Shown here: piece after piece, positions 6,906 to 12,119 of the stretch
Position numbering within the stretch: position 1 is the stretch's first letter
Layout of the letters: each line of letters starts with the position of its first letter
From: JBBRLG01 sp038231495
GTDB taxonomy: Bacteria; Planctomycetota; Planctomycetia; Gemmatales; Gemmataceae
Assembly: GCA_038231495.1 (NCBI GenBank)
Contig: JBBRLG010000189.1
Location: 1-12,119 of the forward strand
Direction: 5' to 3'
DNA length: 12,119 bases
Made by a program: the position numbers and the translations under genes
Notes under the pieces: generated by a model
The model's input: only the letters and a program-made list of their open reading frames with translations
Told to the model about the DNA's origin: nothing
Databases searched by the model: none

Positions 6906-8722
6906 GCGAGAAGCCACGGAGCCTGAGCGCGGGGTGGAAGTCCTACGGACGTCTGCTGCGTTATGCGCTCGCCGACGGGCGCGGATGGTTTCTTCTCGTC
7001 GTTGTCACTCTGCTGAGCAGCGCCGTGGGCCTCCTACAGCCCTGGCCCGTGCAGGTTCTCGTGGACCATGTGCTGGGCGACGTGCCGCCGACGGAGGCGG
7101 TCGCGCAATGCCTGGCACTCCTCCCCGGCGGAGAGACCAAACGCGGCTTGCTCGTTTGGGTCGTCCTGGCCGGCCTGGGGGTGTTCGCGTTGAATAGCGC
7201 GGCGGAGGTGGTCCTGACGCGCACCTGGATCCGCGTTGGCCAGGGGATGGTCTACCGCGTGGCGGGCGAGTTGTTCGCACGCCTCCAGCGTCGCTCCCTG
7301 CTGTTCCACAGTCGGAACTCGATCGGCGACTCGATCAGCCGCATCACCGGCGACGCCTGGTGCGTTTACAAAGTGGTCGATACCCTCGTCTTCACGCCCA
7401 AGAATGCCCTGATCACGTTGGCCGGGATCCTGATCGTGATGCTGCAAATGGACGTCGGTCTGACACTGCTGGCGCTGGCGGTCGCGCCGCTGATGGCCTG
7501 GTCCGGCTTCCTGATGGGCCGGCCGATCCGTCGCGCCGCTCGCAATCGGCGGGACATCGAGGGCCGGCTTCAGGCTCACGTCCAGCAGACCTTGAGCGGC
7601 ATCCCGGTAGTGCAGGCCTTCGCCCAGGAGGAGCGCGAACGACAGCGCTTCGACGCGTGTACCAACGACGCACTCCAGGCGCAGCGGCGCAGTACCTTGG
7701 TCGGCGGGCTGTCCAACCTGACGTCCGGCCTGGTCATCACCCTGGGGACGGGCGCCGTCCTCTGGCTCGGCGCGCTGCACGTCATGGACCCCGAGCGACA
7801 ACTCAGTGTCGGCACCCTCCTGGTGTTCCTCGCCTATCTGCGGACGCTCCAGAAACAGATCAGTGTGCTGACAGGCATCTATCCTTCGCTTCAGGAAACC
7901 GCGGCGAGCGTCGATCGCGTTTTGGAAGTGTTGGAGGTGGAGCCCGAGGTGAAGGACCGTCCGGGGGCCGAGGCGCTGGCGGCGGTGCGCGGACACCTCC
8001 GACTGGAGAACGTGACCTTCGGCTATGAACCCGACTGTCCGTTGTTGCGGGGGGTGTCGCTGGAGGCTCTCCCTGGCCAGACCGTCGCCCTCGTCGGCCA
8101 CTCGGGTGCGGGGAAGAGCACGCTCGCCAGCCTGGTGCCGCGGTTCTTCGACCCGTGGGAAGGGCGCGTGCTGGTGGACGGGTGGGACGTGCGCGACGTG
8201 CAGGTGGGCAGCCTACGCGACCGCGTGGGATTGGTGCTACAGGAGCCGTACCTGTTACCGCTGACGATTGGTGAGAATATCGCCTACGGCCGGCCAGGCG
8301 CCTCCATCGAGGAGGTCGAGGTCGCCGCCCGGGCCGCCAACGCGCACGACTTCATCGAGCGGCTGCCGCACGGTTACGACACGGTGGTCGGCGAGCGCGG
8401 GGCGACGTTGTCGGGGGGCGAGCGGCAGCGGCTGGCGATTGCCCGAGCCTTCCTCAAGGACGCGCCCATTCTCATCCTCGACGAGCCAACTAGCGCTCTC
8501 GACGCCGAGACCGAGCGCCTGCTGCTCCAGGCGCTGCGCTGGCTGATGCACGGCCGCACGACACTGGTCATCGCCCACCGGCTCTCCACGATCCGGCACG
8601 CCGACCGCATCGTGGTGCTGCGGGAAGGCGGGGTTGTGGAGAGCGGGAAGCATGCGGAATTGCTGGCGCGCAACGGCCACTACGCGCGCCTGCACCGGAT
8701 GCAGACGGGAGAGCAGCCCTAG
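6902..8722 (+). CDS. ABC exporter half-transporter 1
   Basis: A 606-residue fusion of a six-helix permease (residues about 28-321) and an ATPase domain (365-600), the standard length and layout of MsbA/PglK-type exporters. The ATPase looks complete: Walker A GHSGAGKST (399-407), Q loop LQEPY, signature LSGGERQR (503-510), Walker B ILILDEP with catalytic E528, D loop SALD, and H559 in IAHRLSTI. PWPVQVLVDHVLG near residue 48 is common in this exporter group. It starts with GTG inside the stop of the GT2 gene (GTGA overlap), so translation is probably coupled. It works as a dimer in the inner membrane. Exporters of this fold move lipids, lipid-linked oligosaccharides, peptides or drugs; the glycosyltransferase neighbours favour a lipid-linked glycan. 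Substrate unproven. Confidence 0.93.
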   Translation: MSEKPRSLSAGWKSYGRLLRYALADGRGWFLLVVVTLLSSAVGLLQPWPVQVLVDHVLGDVPPTEAVAQCLALLPGGETKRGLLVWVVLAGLGVFALNSAAEVVLTRTWIRVGQGMVYRVAGELFARLQRRSLLFHSRNSIGDSISRITGDAWCVYKVVDTLVFTPKNALITLAGILIVMLQMDVGLTLLALAVAPLMAWSGFLMGRPIRRAARNRRDIEGRLQAHVQQTLSGIPVVQAFAQEERERQRFDACTNDALQAQRRSTLVGGLSNLTSGLVITLGTGAVLWLGALHVMDPERQLSVGTLLVFLAYLRTLQKQISVLTGIYPSLQETAASVDRVLEVLEVEPEVKDRPGAEALAAVRGHLRLENVTFGYEPDCPLLRGVSLEALPGQTVALVGHSGAGKSTLASLVPRFFDPWEGRVLVDGWDVRDVQVGSLRDRVGLVLQEPYLLPLTIGENIAYGRPGASIEEVEVAARAANAHDFIERLPHGYDTVVGERGATLSGGERQRLAIARAFLKDAPILILDEPTSALDAETERLLLQALRWLMHGRTTLVIAHRLSTIRHADRIVVLREGGVVESGKHAELLARNGHYARLHRMQTGEQP

Positions 8723-8768
8723 GTCACGAGTCTAGTGGGGTGATGGCAGTGGTGTCTGGCCTACAAAT

Positions 8769-8789
8769 GACGTATGATATTCATACGTC
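8769..8789. promoter_or_regulatory. Perfect palindrome, operator-like
   Basis: GACGTATGA (8769-8777) and TCATACGTC (8781-8789) are exact reverse complements around TAT. It lies in the only real gap of the cluster, 47 nt after the first ABC gene and 34 nt before the second. It is A+T-rich against a GC-rich background and contains a -10-like TATGAT (8773-8778) with no good -35. Size and symmetry fit a dimeric repressor site; a hairpin in the mRNA is the alternative. No T tract follows, so a terminator is unlikely. Confidence 0.6.
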
Positions 8790-8822
8790 CTATGAAAGCA
8801 ACAAGCATATTGGCATACCGCC

Positions 8823-10679
8823 GTGGCGCCGGGAACCAAAACAATCGCGGACAGCACCAGCCGGCTCTGCCTTTGGGCCGTGCGCCACGCCCTGCGCCGA
8901 AAGCCCGCTCTGGTAGCCGTGCTCGCGGTCATGTTGCTGAAGATCGGACTGGAGGTCCTCAAACCGTGGCCGATGAAGCTCCTGGTGGACCACGTCCTGA
9001 ACCAGCAGCCCGCGCCGCCGGAGGTCGCGGCCGTATTCGAGTGGCTGCCCGGCGGCGCCACGACACAGAACCTCCTCGCCTTGTGCGTGGCCGGTACGAT
9101 CGTGCTCTTCGTGCTGGGGTGGGCACTTGGGTTGGCGGCCTCGTATGCGAACATTGGTTTCGGACAGCGGATGGTCTACGACCTCGCGTCGGACCTGTTC
9201 GGCCATCTGCAACGACTGTCGCTCCGCTTCCACAGTCGTAAGCCCGTGGGCGATTCGATCCGCCGGGTGACGTCCGACTGCAGCTGCGTGGCCGCGATCG
9301 TCCGCGACGCCCTGCTGCCGGTGCTGGCCGCCACGTTCTCTTTGATTGCGATGTTCGCCATTATGTGGCGGCTGGATGCGATGCTGACGCTGCTGGCGCT
9401 GGCGGTGGTGCCGGGGATGGTCCTCGTCTTCCGCCGGTACGCGCGGCCGATGCTCGAGCGCAGCTACGAGCAGCAAGAGGTTGAGGGGCGCATGTACAAC
9501 GTTGTCGAACAGACGCTGTCGGCGATCCCGGTCGTCCAGGCGTTTGGCCGCGAGGAGCGGGCCGACCGCGAGTTTCAGGACACGACCGCTGCCGTCCTGC
9601 GGGCGGCGCTGGCGACGACGAACGTTCAGTTCTGGTTCAAGATCCTGATGGGGCTTTCCACCGCCCTGGGGACGGCGGCGATCATCTGGGTTGGAGGGTG
9701 CCACGTCCTGGACGGAGCGTTAACCGTCGGCAGCATTCTCGTGTTTCTCTCCTACCTCGCCTCGCTGTATGAACCGCTGGAAGCGCTGATGTACTCTTCG
9801 ACCACCATCCAGGGCGCGGCAGGGAGTGCGCGGCGGGTCTTCGAGATCCTGGAGAAGGAGCCGGCGGTGAAGGATCGGCCGGGGGCGACGCCCTTGCCGG
9901 CCGCGCGCGGTCACGTCCGCCTGGAGGACGTCACATTTGGTTACGAACCGGAGCGCCCGATCCTGCGCGGTATCTCGCTGGAGGTCCTGCCGGGTCAGAC
10001 CATCGCCTTTGTGGGGGCCACAGGCGCCGGCAAGACCACCCTGGCGAGCCTGATCCCCCGTTTCTTCGATCCGGACGAGGGACGCGTCACGATCGACGGG
10101 CTGGACATCCGCGAGGTGCAGGTAAAGAGTCTGCGCGCTCAAATCGCGATCGTGCTTCAAGACCCCTTCCTCTTCCCGATGACGGTGGCCGAGAACATCG
10201 CCTACGGGCAGCTTGGGGCGGGCCGCGAGCAGATCGTCGCCGCGGCGCAGGCGGCGAATGCCGACGGGTTCATTCAACGGCTGCCGCAGGGTTACGACAC
10301 GGTGCTCGGCCAGCGCGGCCTTACCTTGTCGGGCGGCGAGAGGCAGCGTTTGTCAATCGCCCGCGCGCTGCTCAAAGACGCGCCAGTGGTGATCCTGGAC
10401 GAGCCGACCGCTGCCCTCGATGCCGAGACCGAAGAACTGGTGATGGGGGCGGTGGAACGGCTCCGAGAGGGCCGGACGACGTTGCTGATCGCCCACCGCC
10501 TGTCCACGATCCGCCGCGCCGACCGCATTGTCTTCCTCCACGAGGCGCGCGTGGCCGAGGCGGGTACTCACCAGGAACTTCTTGCTCGCGACGGCCTCTA
10601 CGCCCGTCTGTATCGACAGTCCACGGAGGGGGCGAGCCATGCCGCGCCCTTGCCCGTGGGGGAAGGCGGTGTCGCATGA
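8823..10679 (+). CDS. ABC exporter half-transporter 2
   Basis: A 618-residue paralogue of the preceding exporter with the same layout: six membrane helices (about 28-320) and an ATPase domain with Walker A GATGAGKTT (398-406), Q loop LQDPF, signature LSGGERQR (502-509), Walker B VVILDEP with E527, D loop AALD, and H558. Shared phrases such as KPWPMKLLVDHVLN, KDRPGA and GHVRLEDVTFGYEP point to a duplication. Both copies keep all catalytic residues, unlike heterodimers with one dead site. The start is a GTG at 8823: an in-frame TGA at 8793-8795 rules out anything much further upstream, and no Shine-Dalgarno is visible. The tail after residue 600 (HAAPLPVGEGGVA) extends beyond the family core. 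It overlaps the GT4 gene by 4 nt. It probably acts with transporter 1, or separately, in moving a glycan or lipid; which is unknown. Confidence 0.92.
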   Translation: MAPGTKTIADSTSRLCLWAVRHALRRKPALVAVLAVMLLKIGLEVLKPWPMKLLVDHVLNQQPAPPEVAAVFEWLPGGATTQNLLALCVAGTIVLFVLGWALGLAASYANIGFGQRMVYDLASDLFGHLQRLSLRFHSRKPVGDSIRRVTSDCSCVAAIVRDALLPVLAATFSLIAMFAIMWRLDAMLTLLALAVVPGMVLVFRRYARPMLERSYEQQEVEGRMYNVVEQTLSAIPVVQAFGREERADREFQDTTAAVLRAALATTNVQFWFKILMGLSTALGTAAIIWVGGCHVLDGALTVGSILVFLSYLASLYEPLEALMYSSTTIQGAAGSARRVFEILEKEPAVKDRPGATPLPAARGHVRLEDVTFGYEPERPILRGISLEVLPGQTIAFVGATGAGKTTLASLIPRFFDPDEGRVTIDGLDIREVQVKSLRAQIAIVLQDPFLFPMTVAENIAYGQLGAGREQIVAAAQAANADGFIQRLPQGYDTVLGQRGLTLSGGERQRLSIARALLKDAPVVILDEPTAALDAETEELVMGAVERLREGRTTLLIAHRLSTIRRADRIVFLHEARVAEAGTHQELLARDGLYARLYRQSTEGASHAAPLPVGEGGVA

Positions 10680-11884
10680 GAATCGCGCTCGTCTCCCAGG
10701 AGTATCCGCCGGAAACCGCGAAAGGCGGCATCGGCACGCAAACATACCTCAAGGCGGAGGGGCTTGCCGCCCGCGGTCATGAGGTCCACGTGATCTCCCG
10801 CACCCCGCGCGACGCCCCAAGGCAGGAGGAGCAGAGGGGCGGGGTGCGCGTCACACGGATTCCCGGTTTCTCGAAGCAGATGAAAATCTACGAGCCGGCT
10901 GTGGACTGGCTGACCTACAGCGTTGCCGTGGCCGCGGAGCTGGCTGCCTTGCACGGACGTGCGCCGGTAAACGTCGTCGATTTTCCGGAATGGGGGTGTG
11001 AAGGCTACGTCCACTTGCTCAACCGCAGTGAGTGGTACCGCGTGCCGGCCGTTATCCACCTGCACGGGCCGCTGGTGATGCTGGCGCGGACGATCGACTG
11101 GCCGGAGATCGATTCCGAATTCTACCGGATCGGCGTCGCGATGGAGGGGACGTGCGTTCGGCTGGCCGACGCCGTTTTTTCCTCCAGCGCGTGTTCCGCG
11201 GACTGGTGCGCCCAACACCACAGCGTCCCGCGGGAGCGCATTACGGTCCTGCACACGGGCGTGGACACGCGCCTCTTTTCCCCGCAGGGGTTTCGCATGG
11301 ACAGCCGGCCGACCGTCGTTTTTGTCGGCAAGATCGTGCGCAACAAGGGCGTCGAGTTGCTGCTGGAAGCTGCGTGCCGGCTGTCGTCGGAGTATCCCGA
11401 TCTGCGGTTGCTTCTGGTGGGGCGGGCCGAGGAAGGAATGGGCGAGCAATTGCAGGAGAGGGCGCGGGCTTGTGGGTTTCCTCATTTGCTGGAACTGGCG
11501 GGCTTCGTTGACCGGCAGCATCTTCCAGCGCACCTCGCGAGCGCCCATGTTTTTGCGGCTCCCTCGCAGTATGAAGGTGGTCCGGGTTTCGTTTACCTTG
11601 AGGCGATGGCGTGCGGACTGCCGGTGATTGGTTGTTCCGGTTCCGGCGCCGCCGAGGTCGTCGTTCCCGACGAGAACGGCCTGCTCATTCCTCCCGGGGA
11701 TGTGAACGCGCTGGTCGCGGCGCTGCGCCGGTTGCTGTCGAACGCCGCGGAGCGCGAGGCGATGGGAGCGCGGGCGCGGTGTTACGTCTTGCGGGAAGCC
11801 GACAGCGAAGTCTGCCTGCGTCGGTTGGAGGCCTTCTACACCGCGGCGGCCGCGGGGAAATCCTGTTCGGAGAGGGCCTCATGA
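10676..11884 (+). CDS. Glycosyltransferase family 4
   Basis: A 402-residue GT-B fold glycosyltransferase, usual length for GT4, probably cytoplasmic or at the membrane face. The N-terminal domain starts MRIALVSQEYPPETAKGGIG and contains GLAARGHEVHVISR, the acceptor-side Rossmann fold. The C-terminal domain has VVFVGKIVRNKGVELLLEA (214-232), LLLVGR (245-250), and the nucleotide-sugar site YEGGPGFVYLEAMACGLPVIG (299-319) with E300 and E309. GT4 enzymes transfer sugar from a nucleotide donor with retention of configuration; donor and acceptor cannot be read from the sequence. The ATG overlaps the stop of the ABC gene (ATGA), GGGGGAAGG lies a little upstream, and the stop again overlaps the next start by 4 nt. 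Role inferred: adds a sugar to the same glycan made by the GT2 fusion. Confidence 0.93.
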   Translation: MRIALVSQEYPPETAKGGIGTQTYLKAEGLAARGHEVHVISRTPRDAPRQEEQRGGVRVTRIPGFSKQMKIYEPAVDWLTYSVAVAAELAALHGRAPVNVVDFPEWGCEGYVHLLNRSEWYRVPAVIHLHGPLVMLARTIDWPEIDSEFYRIGVAMEGTCVRLADAVFSSSACSADWCAQHHSVPRERITVLHTGVDTRLFSPQGFRMDSRPTVVFVGKIVRNKGVELLLEAACRLSSEYPDLRLLLVGRAEEGMGEQLQERARACGFPHLLELAGFVDRQHLPAHLASAHVFAAPSQYEGGPGFVYLEAMACGLPVIGCSGSGAAEVVVPDENGLLIPPGDVNALVAALRRLLSNAAEREAMGARARCYVLREADSEVCLRRLEAFYTAAAAGKSCSERAS

Positions 11885-12119
11885 CCCAGGTCTTGACCCC
11901 CGTCACCACTCGGGTACTCACGAGCTTCGAGGATCCTACCTTCGGCCCGGCTCAGTGGGAGGAGTTGCTCGCCCGCGGGGACACGAATGCCGTCAACCTG
12001 ACGTGGCCCTTCCAGCGGGCGTGGTGGACCTCCTTCGGGCGCGGCACGCTGCTGCTGACGGTGGCGGAGCGCGACGGACGGGCGGTCGCCCTCGCCCCCC
12101 TGTTCGCCGACGGCGGCAT
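11881..12119 (+). CDS. Probable CelD-like GNAT acyltransferase (5' part)
   Basis: The first 79 codons of a gene cut by the window end. It begins MTQVLTPVTTRVLTSF and contains NLTWPFQRAWWTSFGRGTLLLTVAERDGRAVALAPLF (residues 39-75). The order 'W..AWW..FG' then 'L.V...DGR.VA.APL' is typical of the N-terminal half of CelD/BcsL-type proteins (Acetyltransf_6, related to FemAB), which transfer acyl or amino-acyl groups and often sit in polysaccharide clusters. The ATG overlaps the GT4 stop by 4 nt, so it is the next gene of the same operon. The catalytic half is outside the window, so activity cannot be judged. Family call moderate; gene itself clear. Confidence 0.72.
   Translation, partial: MTQVLTPVTTRVLTSFEDPTFGPAQWEELLARGDTNAVNLTWPFQRAWWTSFGRGTLLLTVAERDGRAVALAPLFADGG

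Noticed and set aside
4590..6917. Very long open frame (775 codons) on the minus strand opposite the GH-GT2 gene
   Set aside because: It is the antisense shadow of a GC-rich gene: the plus strand carries all catalytic motifs, while the minus frame shows only low-complexity H/G/V/R-rich sequence.
8774..9241. 155-codon frame starting just before the second ABC gene (MIFIRPMKATSILAYRRG)
   Set aside because: It runs out of frame across the strongly supported ABC gene and becomes Arg/Pro/Ala-rich; its first codons lie in the palindrome.

Overview
The window is GC-rich (most of it looks about 65% G+C, by eye). Its gene types, GC-ending codons and an in-frame C/G-tract repeat encoding PPxPP..GG suggest a planctomycete, perhaps of the Gemmata group. 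This is inference from style, with no marker gene seen.

Left part (1-2565), ordinary genome: a minus-strand zinc-ribbon/DUF4190-like membrane protein (53-580); a divergent plus-strand metallophosphoesterase of the PdeM/MJ0037 type (693-1352); a strong hairpin (1356-1394) between convergent genes; a minus-strand exported BON-domain protein (1413-2204); and tRNA-Arg(ACG) (2492-2565) behind a near-consensus sigma-70 promoter. The two minus-strand genes each carry a copy of the same GC-tract repeat inside the reading frame.

Middle part (2566-4301), about 1.7 kb: no intact gene. It is visibly richer in A+T, especially near 3361-3500. It holds a minus-strand fragment matching the 3' half of tRNA-Phe (GAA), a spaced 10-bp inverted repeat, a small terminator-like hairpin and stretches that may be decayed coding sequence. 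It looks like the scar of a tRNA-targeted mobile element, but no integrase is visible.

Right part (4302-12119 and beyond), a plus-strand cluster: a fusion of a clan-A glycoside-hydrolase-like domain, a GT2 glycosyltransferase and a membrane/unknown C-terminal region; an ABC exporter half-transporter; a 100-nt gap with a perfect 9-bp-arm palindrome; a second, paralogous ABC half-transporter; a GT4 glycosyltransferase; and the start of a probable CelD-type (GNAT fold) acyltransferase cut by the window end. Three of the four junctions are 4-nt start/stop overlaps, so translation is probably coupled.

The likely joint role is building a glycan or glycolipid, flipping or exporting it with the two ABC half-transporters, and acylating it. 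The product is not known from the sequence. The most unusual items are the GH-GT2 fusion, the paired and apparently fully active ABC half-transporters with an operator-like palindrome between them, and the in-frame repeat read in two different frames in two neighbouring genes.
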